A stretch of 15,929 nucleotides of DNA from an uncultured Clostridia bacterium (GCA_958419945.1 CATZIC010000047.1:1-15929); one strand, 5' to 3'; counted from the stretch's first letter, positions 1 through 8,001 are shown. The notes: generated from the letters alone by a model not told the origin. Translations and numbers: made by a program.

Positions 1-1
1 A

Positions 2-538
2 AACCAGCACGGCTACAACCCGCACGACGAACTTGCACCCGAACTTTCCACGCAGATTATCCGTTCGCACACCGTCGACGGCTACGATCTTATCAAAAAA
101 TACCACTTACCGCTTATTCTTGCCGACGTTGCGAGAGAGCATCACGGAACCCTTCCGATACAGTACTTTTACAACAAAGCCTTAAAGTTTACAGAAGGCG
201 ACCTAGATATCAAGGAATTTTCTTATGCAGGGCCCAAGCCTTCCACTAAAATTGCGGCGATAATAATGCTTGCCGACGGTTGCGAAGCCGCCGTCCGTGC
301 GCAGAACGACCGCTCCCGTGAAAAGGTTGAAAAGGTTGTTACCGCAATCGTTGACGACAGACTTAAACTCGATCAGTTCTCCGACTGCGAAATTACTATG
401 CGTGAAATCGACATAATCAAAAACGCCCTCGAAGATTCACTTTCCGGCGTATACCACGACAGAATCAATTATCCCAAAATGAAGGATAAACGCATAAACG
501 AATTCGATTCCTCACAAAAGGCAAAGAAAAATGGGTAA
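2..538 (+). CDS. pgpH: 7TM-HD family cyclic-di-AMP phosphodiesterase, C-terminal part (5' end outside window)
   Basis: The frame is open from base 2, giving the last 178 residues of a larger protein. The visible part is the second half of the HD phosphohydrolase domain of the PgpH/YqfF family: an NPHDELAP segment, an IIRSH histidine, the EHHGT motif (about residues 48-52 of the visible part), a FYNKA stretch, a GPKPSTK motif and MLADGCEAAVRA. The last motif carries the aspartate typical of this family near its C-terminus. Known members are membrane proteins that hydrolyse c-di-AMP to pApA through a cytoplasmic HD domain. The N-terminal extracellular domain, the seven membrane helices and the first HD residues lie upstream of the window. 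The stop codon overlaps the start of ybeY by eight bases. The neighbouring ybeY and era fit the usual Firmicutes order. The family call is firm; the exact substrate is inferred from the family. Confidence 0.9.
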   Translation, partial: NQHGYNPHDELAPELSTQIIRSHTVDGYDLIKKYHLPLILADVAREHHGTLPIQYFYNKALKFTEGDLDIKEFSYAGPKPSTKIAAIIMLADGCEAAVRAQNDRSREKVEKVVTAIVDDRLKLDQFSDCEITMREIDIIKNALEDSLSGVYHDRINYPKMKDKRINEFDSSQKAKKNG

Positions 539-1004
539 CTTAAAAGTATACGTAGACGGCGATTTCAATAACGCCCAAAAAATAGCCGATTCCTTATATA
601 AAACACTCGGTCAAACCGATAGACTATACGTGGAACTCGACGTAGTTTCCGGTGAAGAAATACAGGCGTTAAACCGTGATAATCGACATATAGACGCAGT
701 TACGGACGTTTTGTCCTTTCCTATGCTTGACGGAATCCGTGGAAAAATCATTAAGGAAAAGGACTTCCCGTTTGACTTCGACGAGGACGAAAACGCTATA
801 TTTATAGGCTCTATCGCAATCTGTTTGGATAGGGCGGAAGAGCAGGCGGAAGAATACGGACATTCTTTGGAAAGAGAATTAAGTTATTTATTCGTGCACG
901 GACTTTTACATCTTTTCGGTTATGACCATATGCTAGATGAGGACAAGCACCAAATGAGAGAAAAGGAAGAGCAGGTTTTGCTCGAATTGGGTATTACGAG
1001 ATGA
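531..1004 (+). CDS. ybeY: Endoribonuclease YbeY (rRNA maturation factor)
   Basis: This 157-residue protein matches the YbeY/UPF0054 family in length and motifs. The metal-binding signature H-x3-H-x5-H is intact as H123-GLL-H127-LFGYD-H133, and the conserved TDVLSFP strand is at residues 58-64. YbeY is a zinc-dependent single-strand RNase involved in 16S rRNA 3'-end processing and 70S ribosome quality control in the cytoplasm. The family's usual G-D-I-x-I strand reads GSIAI here (about residues 93-97), a small deviation. The gene begins inside the last codons of pgpH, and its stop overlaps the era start as ATGA (1001-1004), so the three genes are very probably co-transcribed and translationally coupled. 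Confidence 0.96.
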   Translation: MGNLKVYVDGDFNNAQKIADSLYKTLGQTDRLYVELDVVSGEEIQALNRDNRHIDAVTDVLSFPMLDGIRGKIIKEKDFPFDFDEDENAIFIGSIAICLDRAEEQAEEYGHSLERELSYLFVHGLLHLFGYDHMLDEDKHQMREKEEQVLLELGITR

Positions 1005-1894
1005 GAAGCGGTACGGTTGCCGTAGTGGGGCGTGCAAACGCAGGCAAATCCACTTTAATAAACGTTCTTGTGGGCGAAAAGGTGGCGATAGTTTCCCCAA
1101 AGCCTCAAACCACGAGAGACAGAATTTTAGGCATTAAAAACGGTGAGGATTATCAGATAGTTTTCGAGGATACGCCCGGTATTTACAAAGCGTCATCCCT
1201 TCTTAACCAAAGAATGCAAAAAAGTACCGAAGTAGCTTCCAAAGACGTTGATTTAATCCTGTATCTTATAGATATCCACGCAGGGGTAAAGGAAGAGGAC
1301 GTTGTTAGTCTTGAAAAGTTCGCAACGGGGGATATCCCGCTTGTTTTGGCCCTTACAAAAACAGATATTATGCCCAAGGAAAATATTCCGCTTGCTGTGG
1401 AAAGGTTCGGCGATATCCCAAATATCGACAAAATAGTTACCATATCCGCCCGCCGCGGCAAAAACCTTAAAAAACTTATGGAAGAGATAGTTAAAAGGCT
1501 TCCGGAAGGCGATCCTATTTACGGCGACGATATAATCTCCGACCGCTCGGAAAAGTTTATGATTGCGGAAATCATGCGTGAAAAGATACTTTTAAAGTAC
1601 GATAAAGAAATCCCGCACGGCGTTGCAATCATAATCAACACTTTCGAAAAGCAGAAAAACGGTGTTTACGATATAAACCTCGATATCGTTTGCGAAAAGC
1701 CCAACCATAAAGCAATTTTGATAGGCAAGCAGGGTGCTTCTTTAAAAGAGGTTTCCTCATTCGCCCGTCAAAGCATGGAAAAATTTTTGGGTGCAAAAGT
1801 CTTCCTTACCGTTTACGTAAAGGTAAAAGAGGATTGGCGAAACAACCCGTCAAGGCTTAAAGAATACGGGTATTCCGACGAAGATTTTTACTAA
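1001..1894 (+). CDS. era: GTPase Era
   Basis: A 297-residue protein with all Era landmarks. G1 is GRANAGKS (10-17), the switch-I threonines are at 37-38 in PKPQTTRDR, G3 is DTPG (57-60), G4 is TKTD (119-122) and G5 is SAR (149-151). A C-terminal KH RNA-binding domain follows, with GKQG (242-245) as its GxxG loop, and the conserved tail contains W279-R280. Era binds the 3' end of 16S rRNA and acts in 30S subunit assembly at the membrane/cytosol interface. G1 usually reads GRPNVGKS; the two substitutions here (A for P, A for V) keep the lysine and serine that contact GTP. The start overlaps the ybeY stop by four bases. The cdd and dgkA genes common before era in Bacillus are missing. Confidence 0.97.
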   Translation: MRSGTVAVVGRANAGKSTLINVLVGEKVAIVSPKPQTTRDRILGIKNGEDYQIVFEDTPGIYKASSLLNQRMQKSTEVASKDVDLILYLIDIHAGVKEEDVVSLEKFATGDIPLVLALTKTDIMPKENIPLAVERFGDIPNIDKIVTISARRGKNLKKLMEEIVKRLPEGDPIYGDDIISDRSEKFMIAEIMREKILLKYDKEIPHGVAIIINTFEKQKNGVYDINLDIVCEKPNHKAILIGKQGASLKEVSSFARQSMEKFLGAKVFLTVYVKVKEDWRNNPSRLKEYGYSDEDFY

Positions 1895-1946
1895 ATTTTA
1901 AATACTTTATCCCAAACTGCACAGGATATTTTTCGGAGGAATTCTT

Positions 1947-2045
1947 ATGAGAAAAGATCCCGCAAGATGCGCTTGGGAAATGTTTGAAAGAACGGGTAAA
2001 ATATCTTATTACATGCTTTATAAAAAACTTAAAAAGCACGATTAA
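1947..2045 (+). CDS. yqzL: YqzL-like small protein (32 aa)
   Basis: A short reading frame of 32 residues preceded by a good ribosome binding site (CGGAGGA, 1934-1940, six bases before ATG). The pattern W-x-x-F-x-x-TG-x-I-x-x-Y-x-x-YK-x-L (W10, F13, T16-G17, I19, Y21, Y25-K26, L28) resembles the YqzL family. That family consists of proteins under 50 residues encoded directly before recO in many Bacilli and Clostridia; its function is unknown. Position (between era and recO), ribosome binding site and pattern agree, so I take it as real although it is below usual gene-calling lengths. The last codons and the stop lie inside a copy of a dispersed repeat that reads on the opposite strand. Confidence 0.75.
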   Translation: MRKDPARCAWEMFERTGKISYYMLYKKLKKHD

Positions 2046-2056
2046 CGGGCTTATAG
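2003..2056 (-). promoter_or_regulatory. Dispersed promoter-like module, copy D (antisense to yqzL)
   Basis: On the minus strand the box CTATAAGCCCGTTA (2056 down to 2043) is followed, 24 bases from its first base, by TTAAGT (2032-2027). After exactly 18 further bases comes TAAGAT (2008-2003). This is the same geometry as the plus-strand copies at 8653, 9755 and 9865. If active it would start transcription near 1996, leftward, antisense to yqzL and the 3' end of era. Resemblance to a sigma-A promoter is moderate and activity is inferred only. Confidence 0.5.
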
Positions 2057-2067
2057 CCCAACTTTTT
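2047..2067 (+). other. Small hairpin with T-run just upstream of recO
   Basis: GGGCT (2047-2051) and AGCCC (2055-2059) form a perfect five-base-pair stem with a TAT loop, followed by five T residues at 2063-2067. It lies between the yqzL stop and the recO ATG, where a ribosome binding site would be expected. The stem is short for a terminator, so it may be an attenuator, a translation-coupling structure, or simply part of the minus-strand repeat it overlaps. Confidence 0.45.
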
Positions 2068-2073
2068 ATAAAA

Positions 2074-2829
2074 ATGGAAGAAAAATATAACGCAATTTGC
2101 ATACGAACCGTTTCATATAAAGATAACGATAAAATGCTTACCCTTTTCACCCTTGAAAACGGTATTGTCGATTGCATTTTGCGTGGAGTAAAAAAGCCCG
2201 ACGCCAAACTTAAGTTTGCCGCCGAGGTTTTTTGTTTTGCCGAATACGTCATCGCCGAAAAAAGCGGCAGACGCACGGTAACGGAGGCTAACCAGATAGA
2301 CGATTTTTACGACCTTAGGCTTGATATAGACAAGTACTATGCAGCGGCCGCCATTATCGAGTACGTACGTTTCTTTTGCCAAAAGGAGGAAAATAATTAC
2401 GAACTTTTTTTAAACGTCGTAAACGCTTTTAAGGCAATAGAGGCGGGTTGCGTTTCTCCGGAAACCGTTCTCGTTAAGTTTTATATGGAAGGATTAAAGG
2501 AAGCGGGCTACGGCATTACGTTTGATAATTGTCAGACTTGCGGAAAGGAAATCACGGACAGAGTATTTTTCGACTTCGATAACTGCGTATTCAAGTGCCT
2601 TGATTGCGCGGACTATACTTGTACGGAAATGCGACACTCTACCTACAAGTTTTTATCCGAACTGAAAAAGACTAAACTTTCCGACTTAAAATGCCAAAAA
2701 CCGACCTATAGCCCCACTTTTACGAAGGAATCGGCTATAAACGCCTTAAAGTTTTACGACTTTTTTATCCGTGATAAAATCGGCGTAGAGATAAAAAGCA
2801 ACGCAATTATCCTCGGCTACGAGGTGTAA
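2074..2829 (+). CDS. recO: DNA repair protein RecO
   Basis: Taken from ATG 2074 the protein has 251 residues, the usual RecO size. It shows the N-terminal OB-fold pattern (EKYNAICIRTVSYKDNDKMLTLFT, in which the S-Y-x-E/D-x-D-K-L/M motif is recognisable), a helical middle part and a four-cysteine zinc site: C153-x2-C156 and C175-x2-C178. RecO anneals single strands and, with RecR, loads RecA on SSB-coated DNA in the RecFOR pathway. A longer frame opens at a TTG at 1984 inside yqzL; its first 30 residues do not look like RecO, so I reject that start. No clear Shine-Dalgarno precedes 2074; the space is taken by a small hairpin. The gene ends at a bidirectional terminator. Confidence 0.92.
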   Translation: MEEKYNAICIRTVSYKDNDKMLTLFTLENGIVDCILRGVKKPDAKLKFAAEVFCFAEYVIAEKSGRRTVTEANQIDDFYDLRLDIDKYYAAAAIIEYVRFFCQKEENNYELFLNVVNAFKAIEAGCVSPETVLVKFYMEGLKEAGYGITFDNCQTCGKEITDRVFFDFDNCVFKCLDCADYTCTEMRHSTYKFLSELKKTKLSDLKCQKPTYSPTFTKESAINALKFYDFFIRDKIGVEIKSNAIILGYEV

Positions 2830-2844
2830 ATATTTTTTTGGTAT

Positions 2845-2880
2845 ATGAAAAACGGACGGCAGAAACCGTCCTTTTTTCAT
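2845..2880. terminator. Bidirectional intrinsic terminator between recO and the permease gene
   Basis: The arms 2845-2859 and 2866-2880 are complementary at 14 of 15 positions around the loop CAGAAA, with GGACGG/CCGTCC as the GC core. The + strand ends in TTTTTT after the core, and the - strand likewise has TTTTT from the left A-run. It stands 16 bases after the recO stop and 8 bases from the permease stop, so it serves both convergent units. Confidence 0.93.
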
Positions 2881-2887
2881 GTGCCGA

Positions 2888-5224
2888 TTATTCCGTAAAA
2901 AGTGCTACGGGTGGCATGTTTTTAATCTTGAATGAATTTATGCATGCAATCAAAAACGAAAGCCCTATAAGGGCAATTCCCGAAGCGATAATAAAACCTA
3001 TCGGCAGTATAAAAGTGCATTTTACAATTCCTATTCCGCTTAAAAAGAGGGCTGTAAGCGGGTTTATTATAAGCGTGCTTACGGTAAGCCCCAATACGCT
3101 AAAAATAATGATTGACGGCATAAATGAAAGTGCGGTTTGCACTACAAGTTGCCGTGTGGTAAATCCGAGTGATTTTAATATGCCGTAGTCGGCTTTTTTA
3201 CTGTTTAGCATAGTTCTTACAAGCAAATAGAGGACGAAGGCAATTATTACTGCGGAAATAACCAAAATTGCCACTACGATTATTTTCAAAAGGGAAACGT
3301 AGACCACGGCCATTCCTTCTATAGTGGTTTTTCCGTTTATGGTTGCAAAAACGCTTTCCGCAAACTTTTCCTTGTAGTCATTGTTAAATTCGTCTATATC
3401 CACGCTATCGTCAAGGTCGAAATAGTAGGAAAGGGATTCGATTTTAGAAAGCCTTTCATAGCCCTTTCTCGTCATCAGACAGTCCTTTCCAAGCTGGTTG
3501 CTAAGCTGCGTAAGTCCGCATATCAGATAGTTTTCCGACTTTCCCTTTGCGGAAATCTCTATTTCTTCACCGATATTAAAGCCCATTTCTTTGGCATATT
3601 TGGCGGCAAGCGCAATTTCGTTGTCGTATTCGGGAAACCTTCCTTTAAACACCACGCCTTTATTTGTAACCTTATTGAAATCGTCGCAAATACTTACCAC
3701 AAGCCCTGCGCCGTTTACGTGTGAAACGTTTAATGACGTGTAAAGATAGGCTTTTTCTACGCGTTCGTCCTTTTCGATAGCCTTTAAAAATTCCTCTTCA
3801 ATAGAAGGCGCTACGGCTATACAACTTTCCGGCACTTCGCCGACGATTAAATCTATAAAGGGCTGCATATCGACGATAACGTTTCTCGTCATAAGTCCTG
3901 AAAAGGCAATCACCAAAGACAGCACGAACATAGTAATTGCAATGGTAAAGTTTTGCTTTACCATAGAGAGAGAATTTTTTAGTGCAAGGGCAAAATTTAC
4001 CGGCATTTTGGCTTTGTCGAGGGGGACGTGGTTTTTCTTGAAATTGTGGGTTTTTACCCCTTGTCTAAGTGCCACGATAGGCTCGACCTTTCCTATTTTT
4101 TTGGCGGAAGCCCACACGAAAAACGCCACCGAACCTGTGCAAATTAAAAAGGTCATAAGGGCAGGAAGGGGTAAAAATTTTACGGCATAAGGTATTCCCG
4201 TTTGGTAAATCATCATACTATTTACAAGTGATAATAGGATGTACGAAAGCGCCGTTCCAACAATAAAAGAGACCACCGTAAGTCCTGTAAATTGCAGCAA
4301 AAGTGCGGCTATAAGCTGATTAGACGTATATCCGACCGCTTTTAAGGCGCCGAGATTTTTCATATTTACGTGGATAAAATTTGCTATGTCGGAGGAAATT
4401 ACGGCAAGCGCAATTATGAGAACGAAAAACGCCATAGCGGCAATAATTCCTACGCAAATCATCTGCGAAATATACCTTGCTTCCACAACCTCTTCATAGT
4501 TATTTACCATTGTGTATAGTGTCGGAAATTTGCCTCTTACTTTGTCGTTAAGTTCCGCCGAAAAGTTCAAAGCGTCGTCTACGTTTTTAAGCCTTACCGA
4601 ACAAAAGGTTGCGGGTGCGGCGTAATTTAGCAATTTAAATTCTTCGTACTTATCTTTAGTCAGCAAAAACTCCGTCATATAACAGTTATGCGAGCCTGTC
4701 ATAACGCTGTTGAAAAAGCCGAGAATCATAAATTCGACTTCCTTTCCGCCTATGCTCATCTTTATAGGTTTACCGACGGCAATTTCCTCATTTTCATAGA
4801 TAAGCGGAAGATAAACACCGCTTGTAAGTTCCCCTTGTTTTGTAATTTCCACTCGCCCGATAGAGCGTGAAAGTGCGGATTCCGCCTCGGAAAACACAAA
4901 CCAGCTGTTCATTTCTCCCTCTCGGTAAGCCATAGTACCCGTCATTTGCAGGCAGTCCGATAATAAATAGCTATCCACACGCCCGTCGCTATTTAAAGTT
5001 TCAGTCAAAAAATCGTTCACGCCGCTATCTTGGCTTACGGAAAGGGTAACGTGCTGCGCATTAAGACGGTCGTGCTGCCGTTTGAAGTTTTCCTTGTAGT
5101 CCATACCGAGCATAAACCAAAGGTTTACAAGGATTGCCGCCAAAATAATAAGAACGATAATCGCCGCAGTCTGTCCTTTGGCTTTTTTAATATTCGATCG
5201 GGCGATAATTAAGTATTTCAACAT
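2888..5224 (-). CDS. FtsX-type ABC transporter permease (778 aa)
   Basis: A 778-residue membrane protein with two FtsX-like permease units. Helix 1 is near residues 18-40 (IIVLIILAAILVNLWFML), followed by an extracytoplasmic domain of about 200 residues. Three helices follow, including the hallmark cytoplasmic turn NLGALKAVGYTSNQLIAALL. The second half repeats the plan: a helix (FTIAITMFVLSLVIAFSGL), a soluble domain of about 150 residues, then three helices with the matching turn DYGILKSLGFTTRQLVV. Both units end in a P-x-x-AL motif (VEPIVALRQ, MPPVALFTE). This MacB/LolCDE-like fold usually couples ATP hydrolysis in the cytoplasm to work on envelope molecules rather than passing a solute. 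It starts one base after the ATPase stop, so the two are translationally coupled. The adjacent two-component genes suggest defence against antimicrobial peptides or envelope stress; the substrate cannot be read from sequence. Confidence 0.9.
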   Translation of the reverse strand: MLKYLIIARSNIKKAKGQTAAIIVLIILAAILVNLWFMLGMDYKENFKRQHDRLNAQHVTLSVSQDSGVNDFLTETLNSDGRVDSYLLSDCLQMTGTMAYREGEMNSWFVFSEAESALSRSIGRVEITKQGELTSGVYLPLIYENEEIAVGKPIKMSIGGKEVEFMILGFFNSVMTGSHNCYMTEFLLTKDKYEEFKLLNYAAPATFCSVRLKNVDDALNFSAELNDKVRGKFPTLYTMVNNYEEVVEARYISQMICVGIIAAMAFFVLIIALAVISSDIANFIHVNMKNLGALKAVGYTSNQLIAALLLQFTGLTVVSFIVGTALSYILLSLVNSMMIYQTGIPYAVKFLPLPALMTFLICTGSVAFFVWASAKKIGKVEPIVALRQGVKTHNFKKNHVPLDKAKMPVNFALALKNSLSMVKQNFTIAITMFVLSLVIAFSGLMTRNVIVDMQPFIDLIVGEVPESCIAVAPSIEEEFLKAIEKDERVEKAYLYTSLNVSHVNGAGLVVSICDDFNKVTNKGVVFKGRFPEYDNEIALAAKYAKEMGFNIGEEIEISAKGKSENYLICGLTQLSNQLGKDCLMTRKGYERLSKIESLSYYFDLDDSVDIDEFNNDYKEKFAESVFATINGKTTIEGMAVVYVSLLKIIVVAILVISAVIIAFVLYLLVRTMLNSKKADYGILKSLGFTTRQLVVQTALSFMPSIIIFSVLGLTVSTLIINPLTALFLSGIGIVKCTFILPIGFIIASGIALIGLSFLIACINSFKIKNMPPVALFTE

Positions 5225-5225
5225 A

Positions 5226-5981
5226 TTACCACCCCATATCGCTTAAAAAGGAAGAAAGTTTCTTATGCCTTTCTTCGTCGCCGTGGCGGTACTTTCCAAG
5301 GTTACATTCGCCTAAAATCACCCCGTCTTTAAGGTAAAGTATGCGGTTTCCGCGCCTTGCCGAGCGCATATCGTGGGTAACCATAACCACGCTTTGACCG
5401 CTCTCGTTGAATTTAGTAAGCATATCCAAAACGTCAAGCCCCGTTTGAGAGTTAAGCGCCCCCGTAGGCTCGTCCGCAAAAAGAATTTCGGGGCTGTTTA
5501 TAAGCGCACGAACAATGCCCGCACGCTGCGCTTCCCCGCCCGATAACTGCGAGGGAAACTTTCTTTGGGAAAACTCGTCGAGACCGACCGCTTCGAATAA
5601 TTTTTGTGCGTTATTAAGTACCGCTTTACGGTCCTTATTTTGTAATAGTCCTGCCGTCATAACGTTGTCCAAAACCGACATTCCGTCCACAAGGCAAATT
5701 TGTTGAAATACAAACCCGCAGTGCTTACGCCTGAAAACCGCAAGCCCGTCTTGATTAAGGTCTGAAATAACCTTATCACCGAACTTTATTTTGCCGAGCG
5801 TCGGCGTGTCCATGCCGGAAAGGGCGTATAAAAGTGTGGATTTTCCCGCACCGCTTGCGCCCATTATAACGGTAAAATCGCCACGGTATAACTTCAGGTC
5901 GATATTTTTAAGCACGTGCTGCTGAACGCCGCCGTTTGAAAAAGTCTTACATAATTTTTCCGTTTCAAGTAAAATTTCCAT
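5226..5981 (-). CDS. ABC transporter ATP-binding protein (MacB/LolD/BceA type)
   Basis: A 251-residue ATPase with complete motifs: Walker A GASGAGKST (41-49), the Q-loop VFQQ (91-94), the signature LSGGE (146-150), Walker B ILFADE with catalytic E171, the EPTGALN D-loop region, and the switch histidine H203 in VTHD. Overall this is the LolD/MacB/BceA class that pairs with FtsX permeases, and such a permease follows directly. The start is supported by an ideal ribosome binding site (AAGGAGGT, 5993-5986) four bases before ATG. The gene has its own promoter region, 6006-6060, beginning inside the end of the kinase gene, so it need not be transcribed at the same level as the two-component genes. 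Confidence 0.95.
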   Translation of the reverse strand: MEILLETEKLCKTFSNGGVQQHVLKNIDLKLYRGDFTVIMGASGAGKSTLLYALSGMDTPTLGKIKFGDKVISDLNQDGLAVFRRKHCGFVFQQICLVDGMSVLDNVMTAGLLQNKDRKAVLNNAQKLFEAVGLDEFSQRKFPSQLSGGEAQRAGIVRALINSPEILFADEPTGALNSQTGLDVLDMLTKFNESGQSVVMVTHDMRSARRGNRILYLKDGVILGECNLGKYRHGDEERHKKLSSFLSDMGW

Positions 5982-6005
5982 TGTAACCTCCTTTTTATAG
6001 GTGGC

Positions 6006-6060
6006 ATTATAAAAAATTTTTTCTTAAAATGCTTTATAAAAGTCTTAATATTTCCTTAAT
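6006..6060 (-). promoter_or_regulatory. Promoter and putative response-regulator box of the ABC operon
   Basis: Reading the minus strand, two perfect half-sites ATTAAG begin at 6060 and 6049, 11 bases apart (N5 between them). A third, weaker one (TATAAA) begins at 6038. The -10 hexamer TATAAT lies at 6011-6006, preceded by an AAAAAATTTTTT A-tract. There is no good -35 hexamer, which fits activation by a bound regulator. Tandem half-sites with an 11-base period are typical for OmpR/PhoB-family regulators. The first half-site overlaps the kinase stop codon. Confidence 0.65.
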
Positions 6061-7318
6061 TTTTGCTAAAAAAGGGCAATTTTAGGGTAACTTTAAAGCC
6101 TTTGCCGTTTTCCACCAAAAGTTCACCGTTCATTTTTTCCATAAAGTAGTCGGAAATGTAAAGCCCAAGCCCTGCGCCTTCGGTGTTTACGGCGTTACTG
6201 CCTCTCGTAAATTTTTCCTTTATGACCGCAAATTCCTCGCACTTAACGCCGCTACCGTAGTCTTCTATAACTATTATCAAATCAGTTTCGCCTTTGGCGG
6301 CGTAAACGTCGATTTTCGTATTTGCGTACTTATATGAATTTGAAAATATATTGTCGAAAACCTGTTGTAGCCTTAACCCGTCCGCAAAAACGAGGCATTC
6401 GGGAATTTCCGGTATAACCGCACGGTTAAGATAGTCTGCGTCTTTAATCATATTCACAATTTCTCCGCTTTCCAAAGGCTTTGGGGTAACGGTAAGCTCG
6501 TTTAGCTCTTCCAAAGTTGCCGTAAACAGATTTTGTATAAGTGCGTTTATGCGGTCGGCTTTTTCTATTATCCGCTTGTAATTACACTTGTCCTTTTCCG
6601 AATCGGTTACCGCAATAGCTACTTCGGAGACCGCTTTTATGCTTGCAACCGGCGTTTTTATATCGTGCGATAGTTTAGCGACAAGTTCCTTTTTGCTTTT
6701 GTTTGCCTGCGCCTCGGAAAGCCTCGCTTTTTTAAGTTCCGTGCGCATTATATCGAAACTTTCCGTAAACGCCCCGAAAAGGTTATTTTTGTCCATATTT
6801 AAAGGAAGGTCGAGATTTCCCGTCGCAACCCTTTCCGCAAAGCCTTTAAGCTTCGCAAACGGCTTCATAACCGCAAGATATTCGTAAACGGCAAATGATA
6901 GGCAAATCAAACACTCTATCGCCATTAAAACCGCAATAATCGTAACGATTTTGCCTTTTTCCGCAGCCATTTTTTCCACGCTGTCGTTATGAATAATGAT
7001 TTTACCGACGACTTTTTGGTCTATTACCACGTCAATTATGGTATCGCGCTTTGAAATAGCGCGATTTACGCTTTCCGAAAGTCCTTCCGCCGTCCTGAAA
7101 ATCACAGCGTTTTCGGCGTTTAATACCACGTAATTTAGATCGGTTGCGTTTTCGTGGTTGTCAATATTATGAAAGTCCTCGGTTACGGAATTAACGATAC
7201 GGTTTACCGAAACCGTGTCTTGCTTAAAATTCGGCGTAGCTTGTGAAAAGATAACGAGCGCAATTATTTCCAAAATAAATGCGAAAAGGGCGCCGAAAAC
7301 AAAAATTTGTTTTTTCAT
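6056..7318 (-). CDS. Sensor histidine kinase, two-pass membrane protein
   Basis: A 420-residue class I histidine kinase. Membrane helices are at about 5-25 and 123-146, enclosing an extracytoplasmic sensor region of roughly 95 residues. A HAMP linker (about 147-195, with KPFAKLKGFAERVATGNLD) follows, then the dimerisation/phosphoacceptor helix with H218 in AKLSHDIKTP, and an HATPase domain: N box with N323 and N327, G1 DYGSG (353-357), F box KFTRGSN, G2 GAGLGL (381-386). The sizeable sensor domain distinguishes it from the short-loop BceS kinases, which sense through their transporter, so it may detect a ligand itself. It starts eight bases after the regulator stop; its ribosome binding site AAGGTGA overlaps that stop region. 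The two genes form a coupled pair. Confidence 0.93.
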   Translation of the reverse strand: MKKQIFVFGALFAFILEIIALVIFSQATPNFKQDTVSVNRIVNSVTEDFHNIDNHENATDLNYVVLNAENAVIFRTAEGLSESVNRAISKRDTIIDVVIDQKVVGKIIIHNDSVEKMAAEKGKIVTIIAVLMAIECLICLSFAVYEYLAVMKPFAKLKGFAERVATGNLDLPLNMDKNNLFGAFTESFDIMRTELKKARLSEAQANKSKKELVAKLSHDIKTPVASIKAVSEVAIAVTDSEKDKCNYKRIIEKADRINALIQNLFTATLEELNELTVTPKPLESGEIVNMIKDADYLNRAVIPEIPECLVFADGLRLQQVFDNIFSNSYKYANTKIDVYAAKGETDLIIVIEDYGSGVKCEEFAVIKEKFTRGSNAVNTEGAGLGLYISDYFMEKMNGELLVENGKGFKVTLKLPFFSKN

Positions 7319-7326
7319 ATTTCACC

Positions 7327-8001
7327 TTAATTTTTCTTTACGAATTTATACCCGTCGCCCCAAACGGTAATAAGGTATTCGGGATTATTGGGGGAGGGCT
7401 CAATAGCCTCGCGCAGTTTTCGTATATGCACGTTTAAGGTGCCGTCGCCCGTAAACCTGTCCTCCCACACCTTTTCAAAGATTTCCCGCTTGGATACCAC
7501 TCTTCCGCCGTTTTTAATAAGGTAGGACAAAAGTTTGAATTCAAGGGAAGTAAGTTTTACCTCTCTGCCGTCCGCCGTAACCCGTTTGGTTTGCTCGTTT
7601 ACCGTTAGATAGCCGTCGGAATATTCGCAAGCGTTTTTTCCGTAACGCTTTAGTACCGCCTTAACCTTTGCAAGCAGTACGCCGAGAGAGTACGGCTTTT
7701 CTACGTAATCGTCACCGCCGATATTCAAAGCGATAATTTTGTCGTCGTCCGCCTGCCGTGCGGAAATAAACAAAATAGGGGAGTCGGTCTTTTCACGAAT
7801 GGTTTTGCACAGTTTAAAACCGCTCCCGTCGCCGAGGTTTATATCAAGCAAAATAACTTCCGCAGTATTTTTTAAAAAGAACTTTTCGCAGTCTTCCACG
7901 CTGTATAAAGCCAAAGACTTAACGCCGAAAAGGTTGAAATATTCCGCCGTGCTGTCGGCAAGCAGTTTTTCGTCGTCTATAATCAAACAATCGTAATTCA
8001 T
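7327..8001 (-). CDS. OmpR/PhoB-family response regulator
   Basis: A 224-residue two-domain regulator. The receiver domain has the acidic pair D9-D10, the phosphoacceptor D53 in VILLDINLG, S80 as the switch hydroxyl residue, and K102 in VEKPYS. The C-terminal winged helix (about 129-222) carries LTSLEFKLLSYLIKN, SKREIFEKVW and NVHIRKLREAI, followed by the GDGYKF wing, as in OmpR/PhoB proteins. It is the first gene of the leftward unit with the kinase directly behind it. The start is supported by AGGAG at 8012-8008. Matching direct repeats upstream of this gene and of the ABC genes are the best candidates for its binding sites, implying autoregulation and control of the transporter. Confidence 0.95.
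   Translation of the reverse strand: MNYDCLIIDDEKLLADSTAEYFNLFGVKSLALYSVEDCEKFFLKNTAEVILLDINLGDGSGFKLCKTIREKTDSPILFISARQADDDKIIALNIGGDDYVEKPYSLGVLLAKVKAVLKRYGKNACEYSDGYLTVNEQTKRVTADGREVKLTSLEFKLLSYLIKNGGRVVSKREIFEKVWEDRFTGDGTLNVHIRKLREAIEPSPNNPEYLITVWGDGYKFVKKN

Noticed and set aside
1984..2073. Extended recO starting at TTG 1984
   Set aside because: It lies within yqzL and encodes residues unlike any RecO N-terminus. The typical RecO start and length fit ATG 2074.
2968..2980. GCCCTATAAGGGC palindrome resembling the dispersed box
   Set aside because: Only CCTATAAG is shared, it lies in permease coding sequence and has no TTAACA or -10 at the set distances.
2838..3188. Plus-strand reading frame opposite the permease 3' end
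   Set aside because: It is the shadow of the minus-strand FtsX permease, begins in the terminator and has no ribosome binding site.
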